64,000 nucleotides of DNA from NCBI RefSeq assembly GCF_900299525.1, contig NZ_OMKA01000024.1, forward strand, positions 62,001 to 126,000. The letters are read 5' to 3'. The position numbers and the translations under genes were made by a program. This DNA is from Aquimarina sp. Aq78 (GTDB lineage Bacteria; Bacteroidota; Bacteroidia; Flavobacteriales; Flavobacteriaceae). The first letter of the stretch is position 1. Every line of letters starts with the position of its first letter. The notes under the pieces are model-generated. The model was not told the DNA's origin and did no database searches. It saw only the letters and a program-made list of their open reading frames with translations. Below are positions 1 to 8,694 of this stretch, piece by piece.

Positions 1-533
1 TTATCTATGACAATAGCCGTTCTAGGGTCAAGCCCAGAGTTAGGTTCATCACAGAATAGATATTTTGGCCGTGTTACTATGGCACGTGCAATAGCAACAC
101 GTTTTTGCATTCCACCACTAATTTCTGAGGGTAATTTTTTCTCAGCATTTTCAAGATGTACACGATCTAAAACCTCATGAACTCTTTCTAACATTTCTTC
201 CTTTTTCTGTTTGGTAAACATCATTAGAGGAAACATTACATTTTCTTCTACTGTCATAGAATCAAATAGAGCGCTGCCTTGAAAAACCATTCCCATTTGT
301 TCTCTTAGGTCTCTTTGTTGTTGTTCATTGAGTTCAGAATAAGTACTGCCATCATAGCAAATAGAACCTTGCTCTGGAGTAAAAAGCCCAAGTAGACATT
401 TCAAAAACACAGTTTTACCACTACCACTGGTACCGATAATAAGATTGGTCTTGCCTCTATCAAAGGTTGTAGTGATTCCTTTTAAAATCTCTTCTCCATT
501 AAAACCTTTATGTAGATTAGTAACTTCTATCAT
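1..533 (-). CDS. MlaF-like ABC transporter ATP-binding protein (partial)
   Basis: This is the ATPase subunit of a lipid ABC transporter of the Mla type, which moves phospholipids between the membranes of the Gram-negative envelope. The C-terminal part lies beyond the left edge, so about 177 residues are present. Visible motifs in order are a Walker A loop (GTSGSGKT, near residue 38), a Q-loop (MVFQGSALFDSMTVEEN), an ABC signature SGGMQKRVAIARAI and the Walker B/D-loop region FCDEPNSGLDP. The ATG at 531-533 overlaps the stop codon of the permease gene by one base, so the two are translationally coupled. The family assignment rests on the permease neighbour, which is clearly MlaE-like; the partner MlaD-type protein is not in the window. 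The ABC ATPase call is certain, the substrate is inferred. Confidence 0.9.
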   Translation of the reverse strand, partial: MIEVTNLHKGFNGEEILKGITTTFDRGKTNLIIGTSGSGKTVFLKCLLGLFTPEQGSICYDGSTYSELNEQQQRDLREQMGMVFQGSALFDSMTVEENVMFPLMMFTKQKKEEMLERVHEVLDRVHLENAEKKLPSEISGGMQKRVAIARAIVTRPKYLFCDEPNSGLDPRTAIVID

Positions 534-1270
534 TAGCTTAGTAATAATTGGGTGAGAATATAATTAGATATAACAATGGACACCGTAGTCCATACAAAGG
601 CAGAAGTACTGGCTTTACCAACCTCTAGTGCGCCACCTTTCATGTAATATCCATGAAATGATGGAATGGTTGCCAATAAAAAAGAATATAAAAAAGTCTT
701 TATAAAAGCATACACCAGATGATAGGGAATAAACTCTTCTCGTAGTCCAGTCAAAAATTCTGCACTAGAAATAAATCCTCCATAAACTCCAGCAACGTAT
801 CCTCCAAATACACCTACAAACATGGCTATTGCAATAATAAACGGGTAAGTGAGCATCGCGATGATTTTAGGGAAAACTAAATAATTAAGTGAATTGATAC
901 CCATTACTTCTAATGCATCAATCTGCTCGGTTACCCTCATTGTACCAATACTTGAAGTAATAAAAGAACCTACTTTACCCGCCATGATAACTGAAATAAA
1001 TGTTGGTGCAAATTCAAGTATTACAGATTGTCTTGAAGCAAAAGCAATAAGTTTTTTTGGAATTAAGGGATTAGTAAGATTGAGCGCAGTTTGAATGGCT
1101 ACAACAGCACCAATAAAAAAGGCTAGAAATACAGTTATTCCTAAAGAACCAATAATTAAATCATCTATCTCTTTAAATATCAGGTTCCGTATTACAGAAC
1201 CTTTAGTCATTCGACTAAAAACGCCTTTTAACATTAAAAAATAGCGACCAATATCGTCTAAGTAAAACAT
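533..1270 (-). CDS. MlaE-like ABC transporter permease
   Basis: This 245-residue membrane protein is the permease of an Mla-type lipid transporter, the usual length for the MlaE family. The family hallmark is seen in the stretch EQIDALEVMGINSLNYLVFP (about residues 115-135), which in MlaE proteins joins two membrane segments and contacts the ATPase. Several hydrophobic segments fill the rest (FLAFFIGAVVAIQ, IIAIAMFVGVFGGYVAGV, and a C-terminal one). It is the first gene of a coupled pair: its TAA overlaps the ATG of the ATPase by one base. The ATG at 1268-1270 is the chosen start. It is divergent from the phosphatase at 1384. The role in outer-membrane lipid balance is known for the family and inferred here. 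Confidence 0.92.
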   Translation of the reverse strand: MFYLDDIGRYFLMLKGVFSRMTKGSVIRNLIFKEIDDLIIGSLGITVFLAFFIGAVVAIQTALNLTNPLIPKKLIAFASRQSVILEFAPTFISVIMAGKVGSFITSSIGTMRVTEQIDALEVMGINSLNYLVFPKIIAMLTYPFIIAIAMFVGVFGGYVAGVYGGFISSAEFLTGLREEFIPYHLVYAFIKTFLYSFLLATIPSFHGYYMKGGALEVGKASTSAFVWTTVSIVISNYILTQLLLS

Positions 1271-1338
1271 GCATTATAATTAGAAAGGCTAAAATAGAAA
1301 AAAAAATATCCATAGCATTTAACCTTCTATTAAAGTTT

Positions 1339-1346
1339 TACATTTG
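1339..1346 (+). promoter_or_regulatory. Putative -7 promoter element for the PafA-like gene
   Basis: TACATTTG matches the Bacteroidota -7 consensus TAnnTTTG. A weak -33 candidate (TTTA, 1318-1321) lies 17 bases upstream. The element is 37 bases before the ATG at 1384. Seen by eye only. Confidence 0.4.
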
Positions 1347-1383
1347 TACTAATAGTATTTTAGCTATTTAAATTCAAAATATA

Positions 1384-3024
1384 ATGACAAAAAGAATATT
1401 TCTAATCTTATTAGTTGCGTTGTGCTGTATGCCTTGTAAGGCACAAGAAGTTGTTCAGATCAATAACTCACCTAAGCTGGTAGTTGGTATTGTTGTAGAC
1501 CAAATGCGATATGATTATTTAACCCGTTTCTATAATCGATTCGGAGATAAAGGTTTTAAACGTATGATAAATGAAGGTTTTAATTGCAAAAACAATCATT
1601 TTAATTATGTACCTACTTATACAGGCCCTGGTCATGCTTCTGTATATACAGGAACTACACCAAAAAATCATGGGATTATCTCTAATCATTGGTATGACAA
1701 ATTTGATAAAGCAATGGTATATTGTGCGAGTGATTCTTTAGTTAAGCCTGTAGGATCTGATAGCGAAATGGAGCGAATGTCTCCTCATCGCATGAAAACG
1801 TCTACTATAAGCGATCAAAATAGATTACATACACAATTAAAAGGAAAAACAATTGGTATTGCTATAAAGGACCGAGGTGCTATTCTGCCAGCTGGCCATT
1901 CTGCGAATGGTGCATATTGGTTTAGAGGTAAAGATGAAGGGAAATGGATTACAAGTACCTATTATCGTAATGAATTGCCAGATTGGGTTAAAAAATTTAA
2001 TACCTCTAACCAGGCAGAATCTTACTTAAAAGTATGGAATACTCTTTATGATATTAATACATATGCAGAAAGTGGTCCAGATCAGAATGAGTTCGAGGGT
2101 GGGTATAAAGGTAAAGAAACAGCTACGTTTCCTTATGATTTAGCAAAGCTAAAAGATCAAAACTCTGGATATGATATTATTAAATCATCAGCTTATGGAA
2201 ACAGCTTAACCACCGACTTTGCAATTGCTGCAATTGAAGGAGAGCAACTGGGAACAGATAAGATTACTGATTTTCTTACAGTGAGTTTCTCTAGTACAGA
2301 TTATGTCGGACATAACTTTGGAGTGAATTCTAAAGAAATTCAGGATACATATTTGCGATTAGATAAAGATTTAGAACGCTTTTTTGATGCTTTGGACACT
2401 AAAGTGGGTAAGGGGCAATATACTGTTTTTCTTACAGCGGATCATGGAGCTGTACATGTGCCGTCATATTTGAAATCTGTTAAAATTCCTGCAGGTTACT
2501 TTGATAGAGATGCATTTACAACCAAAGTTAAAGCATTTGTGAAAACACAATTTAAGGTAGATGGATTGATCGAAAATATATCAAACAATCAAGTATTTTT
2601 CAATTATAGCATATTGAAAAAAAATACAATATCTGCTGAAAAGCTAGAGAAAGCACTCGCTCATTATATACTTCAGGAAAACCAAATTGATAAAGTGTTT
2701 ACCAGAAATCAGTTAGAAACAGGTGAATATGTTACCGGTATAGCTGCATTAATTCAAAAAGGGTATAATCAAAAAAGAAGTGGTGATGTAGTATATGTAA
2801 TGGACCCTGCTACGATATCTTATTCTAAAACAGGTTCAACTCATGGAAGTGGTTTAACCTATGATACTCATGCTCCTTTATTGTTTTTTGGACAAGGAAT
2901 ACAAAAAGGAAGTACAACTCAAGAAACATATATTCCGGATATTGCACCTACTATCTCGGCTTTATTAGGAATTGCTTTTCCTAACGGAGCCACAGGAAAA
3001 GTGCTATCTTTTGTGTTAGAGTAG
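1384..3024 (+). CDS. PafA-like alkaline phosphatase / phosphate monoesterase
   Basis: This exported phosphatase removes phosphate from organic phosphate esters outside the cytoplasm. The 546-residue protein begins with a signal peptide ending near CKAQ. It carries the residues that define PafA of Elizabethkingia (T79, N100, K162, R164): here T80 in PTYTGPGHA, N101 in SNHWYD, and K162/R164 in AIKDRGAI. Metal ligands of the alkaline phosphatase superfamily are also visible: D39 (VVDQM), D and H in STDYVGHNFG, DH in TADHGAVH, and the late H in GSTHGSGLTYDTHAP. The gene stands alone, divergent from the Mla genes and convergent with the flavoprotein gene, with only three bases between the two stop codons. 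PafA-type enzymes act even at high phosphate, and no Pho box is obvious. Confidence in the enzyme class is high; the substrate range is inferred. Confidence 0.93.
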   Translation: MTKRIFLILLVALCCMPCKAQEVVQINNSPKLVVGIVVDQMRYDYLTRFYNRFGDKGFKRMINEGFNCKNNHFNYVPTYTGPGHASVYTGTTPKNHGIISNHWYDKFDKAMVYCASDSLVKPVGSDSEMERMSPHRMKTSTISDQNRLHTQLKGKTIGIAIKDRGAILPAGHSANGAYWFRGKDEGKWITSTYYRNELPDWVKKFNTSNQAESYLKVWNTLYDINTYAESGPDQNEFEGGYKGKETATFPYDLAKLKDQNSGYDIIKSSAYGNSLTTDFAIAAIEGEQLGTDKITDFLTVSFSSTDYVGHNFGVNSKEIQDTYLRLDKDLERFFDALDTKVGKGQYTVFLTADHGAVHVPSYLKSVKIPAGYFDRDAFTTKVKAFVKTQFKVDGLIENISNNQVFFNYSILKKNTISAEKLEKALAHYILQENQIDKVFTRNQLETGEYVTGIAALIQKGYNQKRSGDVVYVMDPATISYSKTGSTHGSGLTYDTHAPLLFFGQGIQKGSTTQETYIPDIAPTISALLGIAFPNGATGKVLSFVLE

Positions 3025-3027
3025 GGA

Positions 3028-4080
3028 TTATCCTTTTAATTTTTGATATATGGATTGTGCACTTTTAACTGCACCTTCCATATATCCTCCAAATTGGATT
3101 GCGGTTTCAGCCCCCGCAATAAATAAGTTATTGTCAAAAAGTTCTTTTTGGTAAACAGAATGGCCATTATTTTGATGAGGAAAGATAAAATGTTGAGAAT
3201 CCTTAAAGGTATTAGGTTCTTTTCTCCAGATCTTTTCCTTATACTGGGTGTATTCTAAAGCATCATTACCAAAGAGTTTTTGAAGTTGATGTGTTACTTT
3301 GGATTTTCTGTTCTTTTCGGTCTCCAGATGCATTTCGTTTTGTAAAAAGCCTTTTAGAGCATATTTGGTGTTTCTATTATCTGAATGATCATATAATTCT
3401 GTTATGGGGCCTACATTACTAAATACAGTTCCTGAATATTTGTTTTCCTTCCAAAATGGTCTTTTGTATGAAATCCCGAATTTTATAGCATCGCCCATCC
3501 AGGTATGGGTGTTGTTGGCTATTTCAATAGTGTTTTTGGGTAAAGAAGGATTAAATTGTATAGTGTTTACAAGAAGCCTAGGCGGTAATGTAGATACTAC
3601 TTTATATGCATGATAGTTATGGCTAGCAGTATTGATTTCAAATTGATTTTTAGTATAACTAATGCTCGTTACTTTTTCATTTAAAACAAGCTCTCTATTG
3701 GTAAGAGAAGAAGCCAAAGTATTAAGTAATGCAATAGTTCCTCCTTGTATCCGATAACTTGGTTGTTGATTAGGGGGCAATTGTATTTGTTGAGGTGGGG
3801 CGGTAGATAGAGGTTCAAACAATGCAGTCCCTTTCATAAATTGTTCAAAAACAGGAAGTTTTAATTCTTCTACTACTTTTAACAACTCCTGGTGCTGGAT
3901 TCCTATCCATGTAGCTCCCATTTCAATTGGAGTTTCATCATTGGTAAGAACTGTATGAATTCTTCCACCAATTCTACCTCTAGCTTCGATAATTTTAAAA
4001 GAAATATTTTGCTTTTTTAATCTATAAGCAAGTAACAATCCTGTTAATCCAGCGCCAATTATAAGTACTTCTGATTTCAT
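3028..4080 (-). CDS. FAD-dependent amine oxidase-like oxidoreductase
   Basis: This 350-residue flavoprotein resembles the monoamine oxidase family, which oxidises amines or related substrates using FAD and oxygen. The dinucleotide-binding motif is at the N-terminus (IIGAGLTGLLLAYRL, with an acidic residue later in IIEARGRIGGRI), followed by the family's RGGRI-type loop and GATWIG. The C-terminal FAD contact region reads FIAGAETAIQFGGYMEGAV, close to the usual GAExxxxxxGYxxGA pattern. It is shorter than typical amine oxidases (about 450 residues), with a reduced substrate domain. No signal peptide is seen, so it is likely cytoplasmic. It lies downstream of the SDR gene on the same strand but is separated from it by a strong hairpin at 4096-4126. 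The substrate is unknown. Confidence 0.85.
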   Translation of the reverse strand: MKSEVLIIGAGLTGLLLAYRLKKQNISFKIIEARGRIGGRIHTVLTNDETPIEMGATWIGIQHQELLKVVEELKLPVFEQFMKGTALFEPLSTAPPQQIQLPPNQQPSYRIQGGTIALLNTLASSLTNRELVLNEKVTSISYTKNQFEINTASHNYHAYKVVSTLPPRLLVNTIQFNPSLPKNTIEIANNTHTWMGDAIKFGISYKRPFWKENKYSGTVFSNVGPITELYDHSDNRNTKYALKGFLQNEMHLETEKNRKSKVTHQLQKLFGNDALEYTQYKEKIWRKEPNTFKDSQHFIFPHQNNGHSVYQKELFDNNLFIAGAETAIQFGGYMEGAVKSAQSIYQKLKG

Positions 4081-4095
4081 TATAGTTAAATGTGA

Positions 4096-4126
4096 AAAGT
4101 AAGGCCTCTTTTTGAGGCCTTACTTT
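4096..4126 (-). terminator. Hairpin terminator after the SDR gene
   Basis: A perfect 13-bp inverted repeat (arms 4096-4108 and 4114-4126, core AAGTAAGGCCTC) with a 5-base loop follows the SDR stop at 4138, reading on the minus strand. A short T run follows the stem. It separates the SDR gene from the flavoprotein gene. Confidence 0.75.
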
Positions 4127-4137
4127 GATGTTGTTTT

Positions 4138-4884
4138 TTAATTACGTCCGGCAATTACACCACCATCGGTATCCCATATTGCGCCGGTTACCCAGGAAGC
4201 TTTATCTGATAATAGAAAAGTTATGCTATTAGCAATATCTTGCGGAGTTCCGTTTCTTCCTATAGGATGAAAATTATTAAACCCTACCAATGCTTTTTTA
4301 GCTTCTTCGGTACTTCCAAAGACACTATCATAAACTGGGGTTTCGACTACAGCAGGTGATACTGCATTTACTCTAATCCCGTGATCTGCCAACTCCATTG
4401 CCAGGTGTTGAGTAAGAGTGTGTAGCCCTGCTTTCTGCATAGAATAAGCAGAAGAAGGAGTCGCTTTTACAGCTTGTTTTGCCCACATCGAACCGACATT
4501 TACAATAGATCCACTATTATTTTCTTTCATTTTTTTAGCGGCAGATTGAGTGATAAAAAAGAAGCCTCTATTAAGGTCTTGGTAAGAATCATAATCCTCT
4601 ACCGTATGATCTAAAAATGCTTTTGGTCCAAAGATTCCGGATGCATTTACGAGGTAATCTAAACGATCTAATCCAGAAATGATATCGGTTAATTCATTTA
4701 CACTAGCTGCATTTGTAATATCTACCTGGTGCTTAATTACGTTATCTGCATCTGGTATTTTGGATATATTCCTCCCTACTACATGCACTATTGCACCTCC
4801 TTCGATTAGGGTATTTACGGTGGCTTTACCAATTCCACTGGTTCCACCAACAACTAAGGCTGTCTTGTTTTTGAATGTTGTCAT
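4138..4884 (-). CDS. SDR family NAD(P)-dependent oxidoreductase
   Basis: This is a classical short-chain dehydrogenase/reductase, 248 residues, using NAD(P)H to reduce or oxidise a carbonyl/alcohol. The cofactor loop is [11 protein letters not shown] near the N-terminus; NASG follows, and the catalytic Ser-Tyr-Lys region reads NVGSMWAKQ ... SAYSMQKAG. The motif SPAVVETP and the C-terminal [11 protein letters not shown] are typical of the family. The start is placed at the ATG 4882-4884. A longer frame from 4911 would start inside a 30-bp palindrome and its likely promoter, so it is rejected. It lies 62 bases downstream of a TetR gene, and the palindrome between them (4906-4935) matches one in front of tetR. 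It is probably repressed by that regulator, perhaps as a detoxifying reductase; the substrate is unknown. Confidence 0.93.
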   Translation of the reverse strand: MTTFKNKTALVVGGTSGIGKATVNTLIEGGAIVHVVGRNISKIPDADNVIKHQVDITNAASVNELTDIISGLDRLDYLVNASGIFGPKAFLDHTVEDYDSYQDLNRGFFFITQSAAKKMKENNSGSIVNVGSMWAKQAVKATPSSAYSMQKAGLHTLTQHLAMELADHGIRVNAVSPAVVETPVYDSVFGSTEEAKKALVGFNNFHPIGRNGTPQDIANSITFLLSDKASWVTGAIWDTDGGVIAGRN

Positions 4885-4905
4885 TTCTATTTTTTTTAGA
4901 TTAAT

Positions 4906-4935
4906 AAACATAGACAGACAAGTCTGTCTATGTTT
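4906..4935. promoter_or_regulatory. TetR operator O1 in front of the SDR gene
   Basis: A 30-bp palindrome has perfect 14-base arms (AAACATAGACAGAC and its complement) around a central AA. The gene-proximal arm contains TATGTTTA on the minus strand, one base off TAnnTTTG, so a bound repressor would cover the -7 box. It shares the 14-mer AGACAAGTCTGTCT with the site before tetR. Confidence 0.8.
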
Positions 4936-4946
4936 GATAAATTTTT

Positions 4947-5510
4947 TTAATTCAATATACTTTCACAAAGAGATAAACCCGTATCTATTGGCCATTGATC
5001 CTGGTGTAATTTACTTTCAGAAATAGAACTTTCATATATTAAATAAATTCTCTTGGCTAGTGCCTCATTTTCTGAAGTTGTATTTTGACTATAGTTTTGC
5101 TCTACCAGTTCTTTTATGAATTCAATAAATTCTTCTTTTTGTTTTTGTATCTCTTTTCTGATCTTTTCGTTTTCTCTTGGGATTTCAGCAATAGTATTTA
5201 CACACCAGCATCCATTAAAATCTTTTTCGGAAAAGAATTCTACGAGAAAATGAAATAAAGCATAAAGTTGATCCTTTCCTTTTTTGGCGTTGCCTACAAA
5301 GGTTTTTATATTTTTTGTAAATAAGTCATTTCTATACCTAAGATAGGCAAGGCAAATATCTTCTTTTGAGGCAAAATGATTGTATAACGTTGCTTTTGCT
5401 ATACCTGCTTCTTTTATAATTTCATTTATACCAGTACGATTATATCCTTTTTGGTAGAAGAGGTCAGAGGCAGTTTCTATAATATGTTGTCTTACTAAAG
5501 AGTGTTTCAC
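4947..5510 (-). CDS. TetR/AcrR family transcriptional regulator
   Basis: This 187-residue one-component repressor has the TetR helix-turn-helix near the N-terminus ([20 protein letters not shown], about residues 27-46, then [11 protein letters not shown]). The rest is an all-helical ligand domain with no recognisable specificity. The start codon is GTG at 5508-5510; no ATG is available nearby, and the [13 protein letters not shown] start fits the family. The promoter (TATTTTTG at 5541-5534, TTTTG at 5569-5565) has the shared operator core in its spacer, so the protein very likely represses itself. A second, longer operator precedes the downstream SDR gene. This layout is typical of NemR/DhaR-like regulators that sense reactive small molecules; the inducer is not known. 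Confidence 0.93.
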   Translation of the reverse strand: MKHSLVRQHIIETASDLFYQKGYNRTGINEIIKEAGIAKATLYNHFASKEDICLAYLRYRNDLFTKNIKTFVGNAKKGKDQLYALFHFLVEFFSEKDFNGCWCVNTIAEIPRENEKIRKEIQKQKEEFIEFIKELVEQNYSQNTTSENEALAKRIYLIYESSISESKLHQDQWPIDTGLSLCESILN

Positions 5511-5533
5511 GATACAAAACTACAAAATAATTT

Positions 5534-5569
5534 CAAAAATAGACAAGTCTGTCTGTTTTTAAATCAAAA
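5534..5569 (-). promoter_or_regulatory. tetR promoter with operator O2
   Basis: On the minus strand TTTTG (5569-5565) and a perfect TAnnTTTG match, TATTTTTG (5541-5534), are 23 bases apart. Between them lies the core AGACAAGTCTGTCT (5541-5554), identical to 4916-4929 in the SDR operator. The position inside the spacer implies autorepression. Confidence 0.7.
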
Positions 5570-5610
5570 TTATTCTAAAGAGCAGTAAAAACGGATAGTT
5601 TATTTAAAGC

Positions 5611-5648
5611 AAATCCGCAAATTCTACTACTGTAGAATTTGCGGATTT
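5611..5648 (-). terminator. Hairpin terminator after the TlpA-like gene
   Basis: A perfect 17-bp inverted repeat (arms 5611-5627 and 5632-5648, start AAATCCGCAAATTCTAC) with a 4-base loop lies just past the stop at 5677. The T run after it on the minus strand is weak; on the plus strand it is stronger, so it may work both ways. Confidence 0.7.
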
Positions 5649-5676
5649 GTATTTTTTAAAGAATAAGAAATTAATC

Positions 5677-7083
5677 TTAGATACTTAATTCGTTAAAAAC
5701 CTCTACAAGTTTAGGATCAGATGGCCTGGGTGCGCTTGCACTTACAATTTTACCTTCAGGATCAATTAAGATAAATCTTGGGATTCCTCTTATGCCATAA
5801 TCTACAATAAATTGAGATCCCCAGTCGTTGTCTGCGAATAATTGAACTCCACCTAATTCTTTTTCTTTAACCATTGCTTTCCAGGCATCGTGTTGCGGTT
5901 TTTTATCTATAGAGATACTTACAAATTCGATATTTTTATTGTGATATTGTTTTTCGACTTTCTTTAGATGTGGGATTTCTGCTTTACATGGTCCACACCA
6001 GGTAGCCCAAACATCAATGTATATATATTTTCCTTTAAGATCACTTAATGAAGTTGTACCTCCTTTATAATTTTCATAATTATTAAATACAGGAGACTCA
6101 TTACCTTTAACCAGTACTTTTATTTTTTCGAATTTATTAGTTAATTCACTTTTAAATTCTTCATCGTCTGAGGCGGCCATAAGCATATCATATAATTCTG
6201 CTGCATTCTCATTTCTTGGAGATACTTGATATGCCATATTTTTTATAAAAGCATTTCTGATATTTTTACTTTTTATTTGAGCCAAATTCTCCATCATTGC
6301 TTTATCCATAGAAATACTATCCTTGGCAGCTTTTTCTTGAGAAATTCTATAAAAAACATCAGAACTTAATCTTTTATATGCGCTAGATTTCTCATAATCT
6401 TCTGCATTGTCAATATCAAAACCTTTTAACTCATCCAAAAAGCCTTCTGGAGTTTTATAGTCTTCCTTTTTGGCATAATGACTATGAGTCGATTGATAAT
6501 TATTTAGCATTGCTAAATATTCATAGTGATTATCCTTAGTTTGAGTAGTTACAAATTCGGGATCTAAATCTTTATATTTTTTAATCGCATCATTTTTAGC
6601 TTGTTCATTTTGCGACACTAATTTTTTAAACTCATCTACCTCACTAATAAAGAGTTTTTTATACCCTTCTGGGCCACCAGCAAAAAGGCTTTCCTCTATT
6701 AAGGCTCTTTCTGCCAGATAGTTGTTGGCATCTGCAGCAGTACCTGTGTATTTTATGGTTTCATCAAATTGCTTAGTGTCTATTGTTAATTCTAGTTGAT
6801 CTCCATGATCTAAATACAAGGATGACCTTTCGCGACCAATCATAAAACGATAAGAGCCTTTGGATTCAATCTTTAAAGTATCAGAGAATGTCCCATCTTC
6901 ATTAATTGAGATAGCTTTTTTGAAATCATTACCATTTCCGAATACATTAATCTCATTTTCTACGGCATTACTTACTTTTCCAGAGAAAAGCACATAGTCT
7001 ACTTTTTCTGCTTTGCTTTCTTTATTACAAGAAGCTAAGCATAATACGCAACTTAATGCCCAAAGAAGTTGTTTGATTTTCAT
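5677..7083 (-). CDS. DUF4369/TlpA-like thiol-disulfide oxidoreductase
   Basis: This 468-residue envelope protein combines a DUF4369-like N-terminal beta domain with a C-terminal thioredoxin-like domain of the TlpA/ResA type, which handles disulfides in secreted proteins. The N-terminus is a lipoprotein signal (ALSCVLCLASCNKE), predicting a lipid anchor at the cysteine. The redox motif WCGPC is intact, with cysteines at about residues 363 and 366, inside DVWATWCGPCKAEIPHL; the cis-proline region reads YGIRGIPRFILID. The middle section is helical and lysine/glutamate-rich. The gene is monocistronic, closed by a 17-bp hairpin. Such proteins are abundant in Bacteroidota, and the exact client is unknown. 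Confidence 0.9.
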   Translation of the reverse strand: MKIKQLLWALSCVLCLASCNKESKAEKVDYVLFSGKVSNAVENEINVFGNGNDFKKAISINEDGTFSDTLKIESKGSYRFMIGRERSSLYLDHGDQLELTIDTKQFDETIKYTGTAADANNYLAERALIEESLFAGGPEGYKKLFISEVDEFKKLVSQNEQAKNDAIKKYKDLDPEFVTTQTKDNHYEYLAMLNNYQSTHSHYAKKEDYKTPEGFLDELKGFDIDNAEDYEKSSAYKRLSSDVFYRISQEKAAKDSISMDKAMMENLAQIKSKNIRNAFIKNMAYQVSPRNENAAELYDMLMAASDDEEFKSELTNKFEKIKVLVKGNESPVFNNYENYKGGTTSLSDLKGKYIYIDVWATWCGPCKAEIPHLKKVEKQYHNKNIEFVSISIDKKPQHDAWKAMVKEKELGGVQLFADNDWGSQFIVDYGIRGIPRFILIDPEGKIVSASAPRPSDPKLVEVFNELSI

Positions 7084-7176
7084 GAAATTATTTTTTAAAA
7101 ATTAATGCTTCAATGTAAGAATAATTTATTGTAAAAAAGTTAAAGAAATACTAGTTTTTATAATTGAAGCTATTCG

Positions 7177-8028
7177 CTATATGAGTTTTTTTTTCATTTT
7201 TTTCCAACGAAGTTTACGAATAAAATCTCCTTCTTTTTCAGAAACAAGGAATACTTCTTTTTTTGCTTTTGCTTTATAATACCCTGTTAAATAATCATTG
7301 ATTAGGCTTGGTCGTTTTTTAAGTAGAGCCAATTTTATTGAGGCAATTAGTGTAATCCATAACCCGTATCTCATTTTATACATGGCTTCTCCATGTACGT
7401 ATTTTGTGTTTGTATTATAGTTTTTTCCTGTAGGTTTAAGATGTTTTACAATCAAACTATGACAAGTTTTGGTTTTCCATCCATGATATTGAGCTAATAA
7501 TACATCTAAGGTATCCCAGCCAATTGATTTTTTAAGCCCATTAATGGCTTCAAAACATTCTTTGCGATACGCTTTTATTGGTCCTCGAACATGATTCTTA
7601 TCTGCAATATGCTCATATATCCATTTTTTCTTTTTTTCGATGTATAGGATACCAGAAGCCATCCCAATTTTTGAATCGGACTCAAAAACTTCGGCGATAG
7701 TTTTTAAATAATCTTTTTGAAAAATGAGATCGGCATCAAATTTACAAATGATGTCATAATTGGAGTCCAAAGTTTGAAAACCTTGATAAAAAGCATTAAT
7801 CACTTTGCTTCCGGGCATATGATCTTTAGAAGAATTAGTGATATTGACCAATGATATAAAATGGTACTTGTCTGTAAATTTATTTATAATATGTACTGTA
7901 TTATCTGTAGAGTTATCATTTACTACCACTATTTTTTTGGGAAGCAATGTTTGTGAAACCAGAGAATCAAGAGTTTCTTCGATAAATCTTTCCTCATTAT
8001 GAGCTGGTATGATAATAGATATATTCAA
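7177..8028 (-). CDS. Glycosyltransferase family 2
   Basis: This 283-residue enzyme is a GT-A fold glycosyltransferase of family 2, which moves a sugar from a nucleotide-sugar onto a cell-surface glycan or lipid. The N-terminus shows the family pattern NISIIIPAHNEERFIEETL and VVNDNSTDNT; the metal-binding DxD is FDADLIF near residue 98. A stretch RGPIKAYRKECFEAINGL and WDTLD form the acceptor-side motif. The only usable start is a TTG at 8026-8028 that sits right after a run of eight T; the in-frame stop upstream is at 8047-8049. It follows the methyltransferase gene by 51 bases and is probably co-transcribed with it. The glycan made is unknown. Confidence 0.88.
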   Translation of the reverse strand: MNISIIIPAHNEERFIEETLDSLVSQTLLPKKIVVVNDNSTDNTVHIINKFTDKYHFISLVNITNSSKDHMPGSKVINAFYQGFQTLDSNYDIICKFDADLIFQKDYLKTIAEVFESDSKIGMASGILYIEKKKKWIYEHIADKNHVRGPIKAYRKECFEAINGLKKSIGWDTLDVLLAQYHGWKTKTCHSLIVKHLKPTGKNYNTNTKYVHGEAMYKMRYGLWITLIASIKLALLKKRPSLINDYLTGYYKAKAKKEVFLVSEKEGDFIRKLRWKKMKKKLI

Positions 8029-8079
8029 AAAAAATAATTTTAAGTTTCAGAATTCAGGCTTTATTATTATAAAAATTGA

Positions 8080-8610
8080 TTAAGATTTTTTTATCCTTTC
8101 TGCATAAACAATATAATATCTGGGAGTGAAAAGTCTTAATAAAGGACGTAATCCAAGTTTTTTAACAGGATGTGTCCACTTGTTTCTTGCTTTAATTTCC
8201 CAACCAGCTTTTTCGAGTAACCAATCAAATTGCCAATCTTCAAATTCGTGATAATGTCTGTCCCAGTGATCAGTTTTACTACGATATGCCGAAGAAAACC
8301 ATAGTTTTAATGGGATAGAGGCAACCAATTTATCAGCTTTGATATCACGTAAAACATTAAAAGGGGCGATAAGGTGCTCAAAAATTTCGAAAGCAGTAAC
8401 AATTTGGATATTTTCTTTTTGTACAGCTTCTGTGTTGAGATCCAGATCTTCGCCAGAGGTGTTTGATACTGTATATCCTTCTTTTTCCATAAACTCTACA
8501 AAAGGATTTCTAACACCCAAATCCAGAACAGTACCTGGGGCTGGGGTATTTTCTCTAAGAAATTCTAAAGTTTTTTGGTATCGTCGGTGAGGAAAATTTC
8601 CTTCGTACAT
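8080..8610 (-). CDS. Class I SAM-dependent methyltransferase (short)
   Basis: This 176-residue protein looks like a compact SAM-dependent methyltransferase. Motif I reads VLDLGVRNPFVEF, where the usual GxG is altered, and the post-I acidic region is SGEDLDLN. The stretch IVTAFEIFEHLIAPFNVL fits the motif after strand 4 seen in methyltransferases acting on glycans and small molecules (EhxEHh). It ends in a basic helical tail. The ATG at 8608-8610 is preferred to a TTG three codons upstream. It lies between the ketosynthase-like gene and the glycosyltransferase, all on the minus strand, suggesting a small surface-glycan or lipid modification set. The substrate is unknown. Confidence 0.75.
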   Translation of the reverse strand: MYEGNFPHRRYQKTLEFLRENTPAPGTVLDLGVRNPFVEFMEKEGYTVSNTSGEDLDLNTEAVQKENIQIVTAFEIFEHLIAPFNVLRDIKADKLVASIPLKLWFSSAYRSKTDHWDRHYHEFEDWQFDWLLEKAGWEIKARNKWTHPVKKLGLRPLLRLFTPRYYIVYAERIKKS

Positions 8611-8694
8611 AATAGTCAAATCAGTAATTATATTGTAAAAATAGACAATTACCCAGATTACTATCTGTACATCTAAGAGAATTTTACAAAAGGT

